This document shows, piece by piece, positions 1-8,955 of a DNA stretch of 64,000 nucleotides (positions are counted from its first letter, which is position 1; every line of letters starts with the position of its first letter). This stretch comes from Demequina capsici. Lineage in GTDB: Bacteria > Actinomycetota > Actinomycetes > Actinomycetales > Demequinaceae. A program made the position numbers and the translations under genes. The notes beneath the pieces are model-generated. The model did no database searches. It was not told where the DNA came from and worked only from the letters and a program-made list of their open reading frames with translations. Location: assembly GCF_032102965.1 (NCBI RefSeq), contig NZ_CP134880.1, forward strand, positions 434,001 to 498,000, given 5' to 3'.

Positions 1-2
1 TC

Positions 3-485
3 TCCAACGTCTGCGCTCCCGACCTGTGCCCCGCCTACTCGGAAGCGATCGACGAGGCCGTCGCCGACGGCGTGCAGCCGGCGATCGTGGTCATCGCCGG
101 CGGTCAGAACGACACGGACGAATGGCTTGCGGGCGTCGACGTCGTCGCGGCCATCCAGGAGACGTATGAGAAGGCGCGGGCAGAGTTCCCGCACGCATGG
201 ATCATCGCGGTCGGGCCGTCCTGGATCGGCGACGTCCAGGACTGGCAGGTCGACTTCGATCAGGCGGTGCAAGACGCTGCGGCAGCGGTGGGGGCGAGCT
301 ACATCAGCCTGCTGGATCCGCAGGTTCTCGACGACCCCTCGTACACGGTGGAGGACGGTGTCCACGTGGACGATGCAGGGCATGCGGCGATCGCTCGCCG
401 GGTGATCGAGTCGCTCACCCTCATGAGGGCCGAGCCCCGCGAGACCCCTGCCGCCGCACCTGCGCTCGCTGCCGCCCGATATTAG
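3..485 (+). CDS. SGNH/GDSL-family hydrolase, C-terminal part
   Basis: The reading frame is open from the left edge, so the gene starts before the window. The visible 160 residues carry two landmarks of SGNH esterases. One is a GGQND motif, matching the conserved GxND of block III. The other is DGVHVDDAGH near the end, matching the DxxH of block V that supplies the catalytic Asp and His. The nucleophile block (GDS) must lie upstream and is not visible. The last ~20 residues are Ala/Pro-rich. The stop overlaps by 4 bp the 3' end of a convergent acyltransferase gene. SGNH hydrolases beside acyltransferase-3 proteins often add or remove O-acetyl groups on surface polysaccharides; that role is inference here. 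Confidence 0.75.
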   Translation, partial: SNVCAPDLCPAYSEAIDEAVADGVQPAIVVIAGGQNDTDEWLAGVDVVAAIQETYEKARAEFPHAWIIAVGPSWIGDVQDWQVDFDQAVQDAAAAVGASYISLLDPQVLDDPSYTVEDGVHVDDAGHAAIARRVIESLTLMRAEPRETPAAAPALAAARY

Positions 486-1630
486 GCGAGCGCGTCCTTC
501 ACGGACTGGTCCACGTCGCGCATCAGACGTGGCAGCAGTCGATCGACGAGCGCCATCAACGGTCGCTGGACCAGGACCGAACGGATGGCCTCCAACAGCG
601 TCGCGGCCACGAACACCACCACGAAGCCGCCGATCAGGGTGGGCACCAGGCCGATCGAGACCACGTGCCCCGGGATGTCGAGCGTGTCCTTCCACAGCCA
701 GGTGCGCATGAGCGGGAGGTCGTGGAAGAGGTACACCCCGAACATGAGCGACGCGATCCAGTTCACGAGCCTCGAGTGCCGCGCCGGCATCCTCCGCACC
801 GCCTGGAAGAGGAGCAGCGCCGCGGCGAAGGACAGCGGAGACGACTCCAGGGTGAGTCCGAACGGGCCGATCTCGAGCTCCGGGTAGTACGTCGCGAGGT
901 ACCACGCCAGCATCGCGGCGAACGGAAGCGCCGCTATCGCACCGATCGCGGCGAGCGTCCAGCCGCGGCCATGGCCACGGACCTCGGGCGCGTGGTGGCG
1001 CAGGTAGCCGCCCACCAGGTAGACGGTGAGGAACCATGAGAACGACCCGAGCCCGAACTTGAACGCAGGGACGAGGGTCTGCATGGTCGCGATCGACATG
1101 AGCACGATGATGAGCGCCCGCAGCTGGTCACGCGAGGCCGCGCGGATGAAGGTGTTGACGAACGGGCTCAGCACCATGAGCAGCAGGTATGCGGTGGCGA
1201 ACCAGTACTGGTAGGTGAGGATCGGCTGGAACGAGTGATAGGTCGACAGGCTGTCGAAGCGTGCCACCCCGACGTGGATGGCGAGACCGCACAGGATCCA
1301 CGCGGTCGTCCATACCTGGATGACGAGCGATGCGAGGGATCGGACCCTGAGGCGGGAGCCCGACATGAAGAACGCGCCGACCAGCAGGAAGAGGTCGACG
1401 CCTGCCTTGCCGAAGCTCGCCGCTGCGGCCGCCACATAGTCGCCGTGGTCGCCGGCGGTGAGGTACGGCTCACCGTGCACGACGACGTGGTGCATCACGA
1501 TCGCCATCATCGAGACGACGCGCAGCAGCTCAAGGTTGGAATTGCGGACCGTCTTCGCCGGCCGGTTGCCGCCGGCGGGCGCGGACGGTGCCGCGGGGAC
1601 GGAGACCACTGGTTCCGTGGTGGTGATCAC
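482..1630 (-). CDS. Acyltransferase family 3 (OafA-like) membrane protein
   Basis: This 382-residue multi-spanning protein has roughly ten hydrophobic segments. After a Pro/Ala-rich cytoplasmic leader it has the family signature RNSNLELLRVVSMMAIVMHH (about residues 31-50), with the Arg and His typical of acyltransferase-3 proteins. These enzymes move acyl groups, usually acetyl, across the membrane to sugars of the envelope or of exported compounds. The start is GTG, preceded by AGGAGG about 8 bases upstream. It converges with the SGNH hydrolase, and the two may act on the same surface polymer. The substrate is unknown. Confidence 0.85.
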   Translation of the reverse strand: MITTTEPVVSVPAAPSAPAGGNRPAKTVRNSNLELLRVVSMMAIVMHHVVVHGEPYLTAGDHGDYVAAAAASFGKAGVDLFLLVGAFFMSGSRLRVRSLASLVIQVWTTAWILCGLAIHVGVARFDSLSTYHSFQPILTYQYWFATAYLLLMVLSPFVNTFIRAASRDQLRALIIVLMSIATMQTLVPAFKFGLGSFSWFLTVYLVGGYLRHHAPEVRGHGRGWTLAAIGAIAALPFAAMLAWYLATYYPELEIGPFGLTLESSPLSFAAALLLFQAVRRMPARHSRLVNWIASLMFGVYLFHDLPLMRTWLWKDTLDIPGHVVSIGLVPTLIGGFVVVFVAATLLEAIRSVLVQRPLMALVDRLLPRLMRDVDQSVKDALA

Positions 1631-1700
1631 TCGGAGTCCTCCTGACGCCGTGAGGAACGGATGGCGCCCCTCAAGCGCTCCCGCATGTGCGTGAGACCGG

Positions 1701-2897
1701 CTACAGCGTCCGCTCGAACTCCTCCATGAAGGCGATCATCTGAGCGGCCTCGACCAGGAATCCGTCGTGGCCGACGGGGGAGTGGACCACCTTGATGCCT
1801 TGCGAGCCTGACAAGGCTGCGTCGATCCGCTGGGAGTTCTGCATGGGGTACAGGCGGTCCGAGTCGATCGCGATGACCAGCGCGGGGTCGGTGTAGCGTG
1901 CGAGCGCGGTCTCGACGCCGCCGCGTCCGCGACCCACGTCGTGCGATTGGATCGCGCGTGCGAGCGCGACGTACGTGTTCGCGTCGAAGCGCCTCGCGAG
2001 CTTGCGGGCATGATGCTCGAGGTAGGACTGCACGGAGAACAGGCCGCCTTTGCCCAGGGGGTCGGAATCCCCCTGGTAGTTACGGTCGAAGCGGTCGTTG
2101 AGCTCGCCTGCGCTGCGGTAGGTCGTGTGCGCGATCATGCGGGCGATCCCGATGCCGATGTGAGGTCCGTCGCCGTCGGCGGCGTCGTAGTAGTCGCCGG
2201 CCCGGTAACGCGGGTCGGCGAGGATCGCGGCGATCTGCGACGTCGACCAGGCGATCTGGTCGGCGGTGGTGGCGGCCGTGGAGCCGACGGGCGCGATCGC
2301 TCCCGTGCGCTCGGGTGCCATGACCGTCCATTCGAGCGCGCGCATGCCACCCATGGACGGCCCTGCGATCAGGCGCCAGCGGTCGATGCCCAGGTGGTCC
2401 GTGACGGCGATCTCGGCGTTCACCATGTCGCGCATCGTGACGTACGGGAATCGCGAGCCCCATGGCTGCCCGTCGTCGGGGTGCGCGGACGCGGGGCCGG
2501 TGCTGCCTTGGCAGCCTCCGATCACGTTCGCGCTGACGATGTAGTGCCTGGCCGGGTCGATCGGCTTGCCGGGGCCGACCATGGCGTTCCACCAGCCGCC
2601 GGTGTGGTGGCCGGGCTCGGACGGGCCGAACACGTGGCTGTCGCCGGTGAGGGCGTGCGCGATGTAGACGGCATTGTCCTTCGCGGCGTTGAGCTCGCCC
2701 CACGTCTCGTACGCCATGACGGCGTCGGGGAGCACGCCCAGCGGGTCCGACTCGAGCGGGAGGTCGCCGATCGTCACGAACTGGCGGCGACCCGGGTGGT
2801 CGCCCACGCGCCACGCGGCGGAGGCGGGGATGGGTGCGCCCGGGCCGGGGCCCTCGTCGGCGGCCCAGGCGTCGGTCTCGATGCCGTCGTCGTCCAT
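1701..2897 (-). CDS. metX: Homoserine O-acetyltransferase
   Basis: A 398-residue alpha/beta hydrolase-fold enzyme that acylates L-homoserine for methionine synthesis. The nucleophile elbow is GPSMGG with Ser181. The Asp lies in the IDSDRLYP segment (probably Asp347) and the His in GHDGFL (His377). The GGCQGSTGP segment near residue 127 is a family hallmark. Whether acetyl-CoA or succinyl-CoA is used cannot be decided by eye; acetyl is usual in actinobacteria. The first ~28 residues are acidic, Pro/Ala-rich and poorly conserved. The start has no strong ribosome site, so a later start is possible. metY, a common partner, is not in the window. I saw no SAM riboswitch in the short upstream region. 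Confidence 0.93.
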   Translation of the reverse strand: MDDDGIETDAWAADEGPGPGAPIPASAAWRVGDHPGRRQFVTIGDLPLESDPLGVLPDAVMAYETWGELNAAKDNAVYIAHALTGDSHVFGPSEPGHHTGGWWNAMVGPGKPIDPARHYIVSANVIGGCQGSTGPASAHPDDGQPWGSRFPYVTMRDMVNAEIAVTDHLGIDRWRLIAGPSMGGMRALEWTVMAPERTGAIAPVGSTAATTADQIAWSTSQIAAILADPRYRAGDYYDAADGDGPHIGIGIARMIAHTTYRSAGELNDRFDRNYQGDSDPLGKGGLFSVQSYLEHHARKLARRFDANTYVALARAIQSHDVGRGRGGVETALARYTDPALVIAIDSDRLYPMQNSQRIDAALSGSQGIKVVHSPVGHDGFLVEAAQMIAFMEEFERTL

Positions 2898-3114
2898 AGC
2901 GGTCTCAGCCTAGGGCACCCTGTGCATCCGCGCGGATCGCGGCTATGATCACATCTGTCACATCAGTCTCAAGAGTTTCAGGCCGATGCCGATGATCGTG
3001 AGAGCAATTGCACACCTGTCAGGGGTGTCGAACCGGGCGAATCGGACCTAGCATCGAGAAGCCCTGCGGCAACCCCTGGCCGCGACGACAGGCGCCTTCG
3101 CGCGCGAGGAGAAC

Positions 3115-4566
3115 GTGGAACCACAGCACCGCATGGCCCGAGTCGTGGCGGCCGGACGCCGGTCGGCCGGCGTGCTCGTGCTCGCGCTCGCCGCCTCGGT
3201 GCTCGCCGTCACCCAGTCGTCCACCGCTCTCGCCTACCCAGGCGCCGACGACATCGCCGCCGCGAAGTCCGCCGCGGAGAACCAGGCGGCGACCGTCGAC
3301 CAGCTCGACGCCGCGATCGCCCAGCTCCAGGCCGCCTCCGACACGGCCAACATCGCGGCGCTGTCCGCCGCAGAGGACTACAACGTCGCGCAGGACGCGA
3401 ACGTGCAGGCCCAGCGGGACCTCTTCTCCGCCAACGCCAAGGCAGACGACGCGGACGCCGCGCTCGAGGACGCCAAGGCGAACCTCGCCGCGGTCGCGCT
3501 CGCGGACTACCGCAACGGCGGGGACCTGGCGCAGGTCGAGGCGATGATGACCGCTGACGGATTCGACGACGTGATCGCACGCACCGAATCGCTCGACCGC
3601 GCGTCGAGCCGTGTGGACGCGGTGCTGCAGCAGGTCAAGGCCGCCGAGCTCGTCGCCACGACCATGCGTGGATACGCCGAGACGGCCGCCAGCACCGCAG
3701 TCGCAGCCGAGCAGACCGCGCTCACCACCCTGCAGACCGCGCAGCAGGCGCAGTCCGACGCGAACGCCGCAGTCGCCGAGGCCGAGCAGGTGCAGGCCCA
3801 GGCCGTCGCACGGCTCGCCGACCTCCAGGGCACCACCGTCGCGCTCGAGCAGCAGCGCCAGGCCGGCCTGGCGGCCGATCGCGCCGCCGCGCAGCAGGCC
3901 GCAGCCGCGAAGGCTGCCGCCGACAAGGCCGCTGCCGACAAGGCCGCTGCCGACAAGGCGGCCGCCGACAAGGCTGCCGCGGACAAGGCTGCCGCTGACA
4001 AGGCCGCTCAGGACGCCGCAAGCTCCGGCTCCAGCGGGTCCTCCGGCGGCTCGACGGGTTCGGACTCGGGCAGCGGCTCCACGGATTCCGGATCCGCGAG
4101 CGGCAACGGGTCCACCGGATCAGGCTCGACCGGGGGATCAGGCTCGACCGGCGGCTCCACCGACACGGGGTCCTCAAGCGACTGGAAGTCCAGCGCCGCG
4201 CAGGGTCAGACCGCTGCGGCGGCTGCGCTCACGCTGACGGGGGCCACGTACGCGTACGGCGGCAGCGGTCCGTCGTACGACTGCTCGGGCCTGACGCAGT
4301 ACGCGTGGGGCAAGGCGGGTCTCTACCTGCCGCACAGCTCGCGGCTGCAGTACAGCTACACGACGCACGTGTCGTTCTCGCAGCTCCGGGTGGGCGACCT
4401 CATCTTCTGGGGCACCGATCAGCAGGCGTCGCTGATCTACCACGTAGCCATCTACATCGGCAACGGCAAGGTCATGGAGGCCAAGGCCCCTGGCACGCTC
4501 GCAGGCACCCGCGTCTACAACAACTGGGCCGTGGGCGACATCATGCCGTACGCCGGCCGTCCGTAG
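3115..4566 (+). CDS. Secreted NlpC/P60 peptidoglycan endopeptidase with coiled-coil N-terminus
   Basis: 483 residues. A Sec signal peptide (hydrophobic ~18-38, probable cleavage after STALA) is followed by an Ala/Gln-rich coiled coil (~45-255). A run of AAADK pentapeptides, a Gly/Ser linker (~300-355) and an NlpC/P60 domain (~365-483) come next. The catalytic Cys390 is in YDCSGL and His443 in the HVAIYIG strand. The layout resembles RipA/CwlO-type DL-endopeptidases, which cut peptidoglycan stem peptides during division or growth and need activation through the coiled coil. The GTG start has GAGGAGA immediately upstream. A strong bidirectional terminator follows about 230 bp later. The exact cleavage specificity is inferred from the family. 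Confidence 0.9.
   Translation: MEPQHRMARVVAAGRRSAGVLVLALAASVLAVTQSSTALAYPGADDIAAAKSAAENQAATVDQLDAAIAQLQAASDTANIAALSAAEDYNVAQDANVQAQRDLFSANAKADDADAALEDAKANLAAVALADYRNGGDLAQVEAMMTADGFDDVIARTESLDRASSRVDAVLQQVKAAELVATTMRGYAETAASTAVAAEQTALTTLQTAQQAQSDANAAVAEAEQVQAQAVARLADLQGTTVALEQQRQAGLAADRAAAQQAAAAKAAADKAAADKAAADKAAADKAAADKAAADKAAQDAASSGSSGSSGGSTGSDSGSGSTDSGSASGNGSTGSGSTGGSGSTGGSTDTGSSSDWKSSAAQGQTAAAAALTLTGATYAYGGSGPSYDCSGLTQYAWGKAGLYLPHSSRLQYSYTTHVSFSQLRVGDLIFWGTDQQASLIYHVAIYIGNGKVMEAKAPGTLAGTRVYNNWAVGDIMPYAGRP
3901..4014 (+). repeat. In-gene tandem repeat coding AAADK pentapeptides
   Basis: About six consecutive 15-bp units code for Ala-Ala-Ala-Asp-Lys inside the first NlpC/P60 gene, between the coiled coil and the Gly/Ser linker. 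Units differ at synonymous positions (gcc/gct/gcg), so the array is not a very recent expansion. In-frame 15-bp changes would alter the reach of the catalytic domain without breaking the protein. Confidence 0.85.
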
Positions 4567-4655
4567 CCTCCGTACGCTGCCCGTTCGCGGCGGAGGAGCC
4601 GCCGCTGTCTCGGGCCCCGCGTCTGGATGGATCGTCAGCGCGACGCCCCTCCCTG

Positions 4656-4749
4656 ACAGTTCGAACCAATCTGGGCGCGGCGCGCCGGTCGGCACATCGT
4701 CCGCCATCCGACGCGCCGGCACGTCTACCGCTGGGATGGTTCAGAGTGT
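4656..4749. repeat. Inverted-end element, copy A (94 bp)
   Basis: The left end reads ACAGTTCGAACCAATCT (4656-4672). The right end, read on the other strand, is ACACTCTGAACCAT, so both ends carry GAACCA pointing inward. It shares 16 of 17 left-end bases with copy C at 9790, and the same GC-rich stretch follows. It lies between the NlpC/P60 gene and ppa, before the shared terminator. No protein is credible here. This is the most degenerate of three copies. Confidence 0.6.
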
Positions 4750-4796
4750 CCGCCACGGAGAGACAACGCCGGGTCAGGCAGCCTCCGTGGACGACG

Positions 4797-4824
4797 AAGG
4801 CCCCTGGCATCTGCCAGGGGCCTT
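4797..4824. terminator. Bidirectional terminator between NlpC/P60 gene and ppa
   Basis: A perfect 13-bp inverted repeat with a 2-base loop (arm AAGGCCCCTGGCA). It lies between two convergent genes, so it can serve both. No long T-run follows, which is usual in high-GC genomes. The rest of the 4567-4878 gap holds repeat copy A and nothing else recognisable. Confidence 0.85.
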
Positions 4825-4878
4825 CCCTCACATCCAGCACGCGGCGGCCACCTTCGGCCGCCCCTGATCCGACCGGGC

Positions 4879-5403
4879 TCAGTGCTCCTGAGGCGGGTAG
4901 AGCGGGTTCATGTGCGCGAACGGCGTGCCCGCGGCGCGGTCGAACGACCGGGTGATCTCGCGCTCGGCATCCGCGCGGCCCACCCACGTGGCGCCCTCGA
5001 CGGACTTGCCTGGCTCGAGGTCCTTGTAGACCTCGAAGAAGTGCTGCACCTCGAGGCGGTGGAAGTCTGACACGTCGGTCAGCTCCTGACGCCACGTCTG
5101 ACGCTGGTCGCCCACGGGCACGCACAGCACCTTGTCGTCGCCGCCGGCCTCGTCGCGCATGCGGAACATGCCGAGCGCACGGCAGCGGATCTGGCAGCCG
5201 GGGAACGTGGGCTCCTCGAGCAGGACCAGGGCGTCCAGCGGGTCGCCGTCCTCACCGAGCGTCCCGTCGATGAATCCGTAGTCGTCCGGGTAGCGGGTGG
5301 AGGTGAACAGCATGCGGTCCAGGCGGATGCGACCGGTGTGGTGGTCCACCTCATACTTGTTTCGCGAGCCCTTGGGGATCTCGATGGTGACGTCGAACTC
5401 CAT
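4879..5403 (-). CDS. ppa: Inorganic pyrophosphatase, family I
   Basis: A 174-residue soluble pyrophosphatase that hydrolyses PPi to phosphate and so pulls biosynthetic reactions forward. It starts [20 protein letters not shown], the classic beginning of the family. The Mg-binding segment [12 protein letters not shown] (~49-60) holds the signature Asp residues, followed by GDDKVLCVP. Length matches the family. A longer in-frame extension upstream exists but would overlap the divergent dacB start; the ATG at 5403 has AAGGACC before it and fits the family start. It reads divergently from dacB across about 90 bp that must contain both promoters. Confidence 0.96.
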   Translation of the reverse strand: MEFDVTIEIPKGSRNKYEVDHHTGRIRLDRMLFTSTRYPDDYGFIDGTLGEDGDPLDALVLLEEPTFPGCQIRCRALGMFRMRDEAGGDDKVLCVPVGDQRQTWRQELTDVSDFHRLEVQHFFEVYKDLEPGKSVEGATWVGRADAEREITRSFDRAAGTPFAHMNPLYPPQEH

Positions 5404-5492
5404 GACGGTCCTTAAGGTCGGGGAAGCGGCCTTGTCCGGCCGCGCAGGAGATAACTGGATACTAGTGTGACGCATCGACACGGAAGGTGGAT

Positions 5493-6938
5493 ATGAGGAC
5501 AAGGACGGTGATCGCGGTCGCGGTCCCCTCTGCCCTCGTCGTCGCCTACGTCGGCGCGGACATCGCGGACCTGGTTCCCGGGCCTCTCACCGCGGCGGCG
5601 GTGGAGCAGGCTGCTCCGTACCTGACAGCGTCGCCCGCGCCGTCGTCGTCCATGCTCCCCGTCCTGCTGGACGGGATGGGCGAGGACGCACCGGAGCCGT
5701 CCGCAGCGGCGATCCAGACGCTCGCGCAGGGACTTCGCGACGACTCCCGCACAGGCGCGTCCACGAACGTGTCGGTGGTGGACCTCCTCACGGGGGACGT
5801 GCTCGCCGACCTGGGCGCGGACGATCCCCAGACGCCGGCGTCCACGACCAAGGTGCTCACCGTCACGGCCGCGCTCGCCACGCTCGGCCCGGACCACACC
5901 TTCACGACGTCGGTGTCGTGGGACGAGACGACGCGCACACTGACCCTCATCGCGGGCGGCGACATCCTGCTCGCCGCGGGCTACGGCCATGGGGAGGACC
6001 TGGGCGCCGACGTGTCGGCCGACGACGTCGCGACGTTCGGCGGCCCGCATCCTGCGAACGGGTATGCGGGGGTCGCCGACCTCGCAGATCAGATCGTCTC
6101 GTCGCTCGGCACGGGAATCGGCCCGGTGACGGTCGCCGTCGACACGGGCGCCTACCCTGGCCCCGCCTACCCCGACTCGTGGCCGGCCTATGCGCTGCAG
6201 CACGGCTACGCCGGGCGCGTGACCGGAATCGAGATCGACGAGGGACGCCTCACGGACGACGCGTACGCGCAGCGCTCCGAGGATCCGTCCGGCGACGTGG
6301 CGACCACTCTCGCGAGCCTGCTGACCGATCGGGGCATCACCGTGAGCGGGACGGCGTCGCGCGCGTCGTCCTCGTCCGCGGCGATCGTCGCGAGCGTCGA
6401 GTCCGCCCCGCTGTCGGACATCGTCGCCTACACGCTGCGCGATTCGGACAACACGGTCGCGGAGCAGCTGGGGCGCAACATCGCGCTCGCCGCCGGGAAT
6501 CCGGCGACGCCGGCGGGAGCCGCGCAGGCCATCACCGACGCGCTCGCGGGCATGGGCGTCGACACGGCGGGCCTGCAGCTGCACGACAGCGCCGGGTTCT
6601 CAGACCAGAACCTCATCACCCCGAACCAGCTCGTCGGCGCGCTCCGCGCCACGGCGCTGAACCCCGCTACCAGCGGCATCCTCGACTGGCTCCCCATCGT
6701 CGGCGTCGAAGGGACGGTCGCGGACCGTGCCGCGACCGACGAGGTGGTCGGCAGAAGCCTCGCGAAGACCGGCTCGCTCACAGGCGTCACCGCGCTCGCG
6801 GGCCTGGTCGAGACGGCCGACGGGCGCTGGCTGGTGTTCTCCACGCTGCTCGACGGCATGGCCGCGGGCCAGACGCAGCCTCGTGCCGCCATCGACGACT
6901 TCACGGCCGCTTTGGCAGGATGTGGCTGTGAAGGCTGA
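5493..6938 (+). CDS. dacB: D-alanyl-D-alanine carboxypeptidase (PBP4 type, peptidase S13)
   Basis: 481 residues with an N-terminal membrane or signal segment (~5-25). The serine-peptidase motifs are in order: S-x-x-K in PASTTK, S-x-N as SDN in [10 protein letters not shown], and KTG in LAKTGSLTG. It trims or cuts peptidoglycan peptides outside the membrane. The ATG at 5493 is preferred because GGAAGG ends 5 bases before it; a GTG two codons earlier would overlap that site. tilS follows after 6 bp, so the two are co-transcribed, as in many actinobacteria where dacB-tilS-hpt-ftsH run together. Confidence 0.92.
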   Translation: MRTRTVIAVAVPSALVVAYVGADIADLVPGPLTAAAVEQAAPYLTASPAPSSSMLPVLLDGMGEDAPEPSAAAIQTLAQGLRDDSRTGASTNVSVVDLLTGDVLADLGADDPQTPASTTKVLTVTAALATLGPDHTFTTSVSWDETTRTLTLIAGGDILLAAGYGHGEDLGADVSADDVATFGGPHPANGYAGVADLADQIVSSLGTGIGPVTVAVDTGAYPGPAYPDSWPAYALQHGYAGRVTGIEIDEGRLTDDAYAQRSEDPSGDVATTLASLLTDRGITVSGTASRASSSSAAIVASVESAPLSDIVAYTLRDSDNTVAEQLGRNIALAAGNPATPAGAAQAITDALAGMGVDTAGLQLHDSAGFSDQNLITPNQLVGALRATALNPATSGILDWLPIVGVEGTVADRAATDEVVGRSLAKTGSLTGVTALAGLVETADGRWLVFSTLLDGMAAGQTQPRAAIDDFTAALAGCGCEG

Positions 6939-6944
6939 CCGCCC

Positions 6945-7946
6945 ATGAGCGCACCGCACCCGTCCGTGGCCGCGTGCCGTTCGGCTGTCCGCCAGGCGCT
7001 CGACGGCATGCCGATCGGCACCAAGGTGTGGGTGGCGCTCTCGGGCGGACCCGACTCGCTCGCGCTCGCGGCAGCCACCGCCTACGTGGGTCGCAAGGAG
7101 GGGTACCTCACCGGAGCGATCATCGTGGACCACGGCCTCCAGGCAGGATCGGACCGCGTCGCGCAGCACGCGGCCGAGCAGGCGCGCCTCGCGGGCATCT
7201 ACAGCGTGTTCGTCGAGCGGGTGGTGGTGGGTCGTGACGGCGGGCTCGAGGCCGCCGCGCGCAAGGCCCGCTACGACGCCATCAACGCGCGCGTCGACAC
7301 GGAGGGCGGGCATGACCCGCAGATCCTCACGGGCCACACCATGGACGACCAGGCGGAGACGGTCCTGCTCGCGCTGGCTCGCGGATCCGGCGCCCGCGCG
7401 CTGTCCGGCATCCCGCCCCGGCGCGGAAGGATCGCGAGGCCCTTCCTCTCCGTCCGCCGCTCCGACACGGTCGGCGCGTGCTCCGCCCAGGGGCTGACCC
7501 CCTGGCACGATCCGACCAACACGGACCCCGACGGTCCCCGACGGTCCGCGCTCCGCGCCTCGGTGATGCCCGCGCTGGTCGACGTGCTGGGCCCAGGCGT
7601 CGTCTCCGGGCTGGCCCGGTCGGCGGCGCTCCTCCAGGCCGACGCCGACGAGCTCGACCGTCAGGCGAGATCCGCCATGCAGACCTCCACCTCCACGGTC
7701 CGTGCAGACGAGTGGCGCTGCGACATGCTCGCCGCGCTGCCGGACGCGATCCGCTCCCGCATGCTCAAGATGCTCGCCGAGGCGAAGGGCGCGGGTCCGC
7801 TCACCACCGTCCACGTCAACGCGCTCGATGCGCTCGTCACCCAGTACAAGGGGCAGGGCGCCGTCTCGCTTCCAGGCGGGTACGAGGCGCGGCGCGAGTA
7901 TGGCAGGCTTGTGATCAGTCACCCTCTCGAGCGCCCGGCGACCTGA
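6945..7946 (+). CDS. tilS: tRNA(Ile)-lysidine synthetase
   Basis: 333 residues. It attaches lysine to C34 of tRNA-Ile(CAU), changing its decoding from Met to Ile, and is essential in most bacteria. The PP-loop is SGGPDS at 33-38, followed by the VDHGL segment and GHTMDDQAETVLL. The PWHDPTN segment near residue 185 is the lysine/adenylate-site signature. Length fits the short actinobacterial form, which lacks the long C-terminal domain of the E. coli enzyme. It starts 6 bp after dacB, and hpt follows after a 124-bp gap in which I see no clear signal. Confidence 0.94.
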   Translation: MSAPHPSVAACRSAVRQALDGMPIGTKVWVALSGGPDSLALAAATAYVGRKEGYLTGAIIVDHGLQAGSDRVAQHAAEQARLAGIYSVFVERVVVGRDGGLEAAARKARYDAINARVDTEGGHDPQILTGHTMDDQAETVLLALARGSGARALSGIPPRRGRIARPFLSVRRSDTVGACSAQGLTPWHDPTNTDPDGPRRSALRASVMPALVDVLGPGVVSGLARSAALLQADADELDRQARSAMQTSTSTVRADEWRCDMLAALPDAIRSRMLKMLAEAKGAGPLTTVHVNALDALVTQYKGQGAVSLPGGYEARREYGRLVISHPLERPAT

Positions 7947-8070
7947 GCCAGGCCTCACGACGGCCCCGTCAGGACCCCGCTGCCGGTGCCGACCACGGTC
8001 ACGGGCCACCCCCGGGACCACGCCCAGCGTCGGGCACTCACCCCTCCAACCTGACTCACGGGAGCCTCAC

Positions 8071-8625
8071 GTGGACCAGACGTTCGACATGGACGACTTC
8101 ACGAAGATCATCGTCAGCGAGAACGACATCGGCCGGAAGCTCGACCAGCTGTCCGCTGCGATCCGCGAGGACTACAAAGGCAAGGACCTGCTGCTCGTCG
8201 GCGTCCTCAAGGGCGCGGTCATGGTGATGGCAGACCTGGCGCGCCGCATGCCTCCCACGGTGCAGATGGACTGGATGGCGATCTCGTCGTACGGTTCCGG
8301 CACCAAGTCGTCGGGCGTGGTCCGCATCCTCAAGGACCTCGACGCCGACCTCACGGGCAAGCATGTGCTGATCGTCGAGGACATCATCGACTCCGGCCTC
8401 ACGCTGTCGTGGCTGCTCGGGAACCTGCGTTCGCGCGGCGCTGAGTCGGTCGAGATCGCGGCGCTGCTGCGCAAGCCGGACGCCGTGCAGGTGGACGTGC
8501 CCATCAAGTACCTGGGCTTCGACATCCCGAACGAGTTCGTCGTCGGCTACGGCCTCGACTACGCAGAGAAGTACCGGACGCTTCCGTTCGTCGCGATCCT
8601 CAACCCGGCGGTGTACGGGGGCTGA
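8071..8625 (+). CDS. hpt: Hypoxanthine phosphoribosyltransferase
   Basis: A 184-residue purine salvage enzyme that makes IMP or GMP from hypoxanthine or guanine and PRPP. The PRPP-binding motif VLIVEDIIDSGLT lies at 99-111 and the LKGA loop is near 46-49. The GTG start has GGGAG 6 bases upstream; an ATG six codons in is an alternative. The usual next gene in actinobacteria is ftsH, but here a DUF559 gene and two repeat copies intervene. A striking C-rich tract begins on the base after the stop codon. Confidence 0.95.
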   Translation: MDQTFDMDDFTKIIVSENDIGRKLDQLSAAIREDYKGKDLLLVGVLKGAVMVMADLARRMPPTVQMDWMAISSYGSGTKSSGVVRILKDLDADLTGKHVLIVEDIIDSGLTLSWLLGNLRSRGAESVEIAALLRKPDAVQVDVPIKYLGFDIPNEFVVGYGLDYAEKYRTLPFVAILNPAVYGG

Positions 8626-8685
8626 CCCCGCTGCCCCGCAGCCCCTCCAGCCCTCCACCCCGCCGCCCCTCCACCCCTCCGCCCC
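8626..8685. repeat. C4N4 periodic tract (G4-forming on the minus strand, or rut-like)
   Basis: Immediately after the hpt stop there are seven CCCC runs and one CCC run spaced almost exactly 8 bp apart (runs begin at 8626, 8634, 8642, 8651, 8658, 8666, 874 and 8682 in sequence; the 8674 run is the seventh). The 4-5 bp spacers are mostly gccg, tcca or tccg. On the minus strand this is eight G-runs with 4-base loops, a textbook quadruplex pattern. On the hpt transcript it is a C-rich, G-poor stretch, as in Rho-loading sites. It is non-coding on the plus strand. Confidence 0.8.
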
Positions 8686-8692
8686 GCCGCCG

Positions 8693-8784
8693 ACGGTACG
8701 AACCAATCTCGATCCGACACGCTGGCGCTCGTGCCGCCAGGCTCGGGTGGGCCGGGGTGTCGCACGGCGATCTGGTTCGCACCG
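8693..8784. repeat. Inverted-end element, copy B (92 bp)
   Basis: The left end is ACGGTACGAACCAATCT (8693-8709). The right end read inward on the other strand is CGGTGCGAACCAGATCG. A second inner inverted pair (CGACAC near 8715, GTGTCG near 8757) extends the symmetry. It lies just after the C4N4 tract and upstream of the DUF559 gene. The following 8785-8955 stretch holds no recognised gene and should carry the DUF559 promoter. Confidence 0.7.
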
Positions 8785-8955
8785 GGTGAGGTGGCGCCCA
8801 GCGGCACCTGCTGGATCGCCGCAGCGCGCTCGTCCGTCACACTCGCTGGCGGGCCGACACGCCTCGCCGTCCACAGGCGACGCGGATACGCGTCGTGGTC
8901 CACGGCCGACATCGGCGTGCGGAGCGCACCGCATTCGTGCCCCCATCGTCGAAGT

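Noticed and set aside
2898-2960. SAM riboswitch before metX
   Set aside because: The upstream region is too short and shows none of the SAM-I or SAM-IV conserved blocks.
2960-3110. Possible c-di-AMP (ydaO) riboswitch before the first NlpC/P60 gene
   Set aside because: The position is suggestive, but the conserved blocks of the class are not visible and the space is short; a covariance search would decide.
3901-4014. CRISPR-like array
   Set aside because: The 15-bp units are contiguous without spacers and code a regular AAADK peptide in a secreted protein.
5404-5502. Longer ppa start overlapping dacB
   Set aside because: The extra 33 residues are not family-like and would cover the divergent promoters and the dacB ribosome site.
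8731-8955. Extended N-terminus of the DUF559 protein from a GTG at 8731
   Set aside because: The extra 75 residues run through repeat copy B and show no family similarity; the conserved protein starts near 8956.
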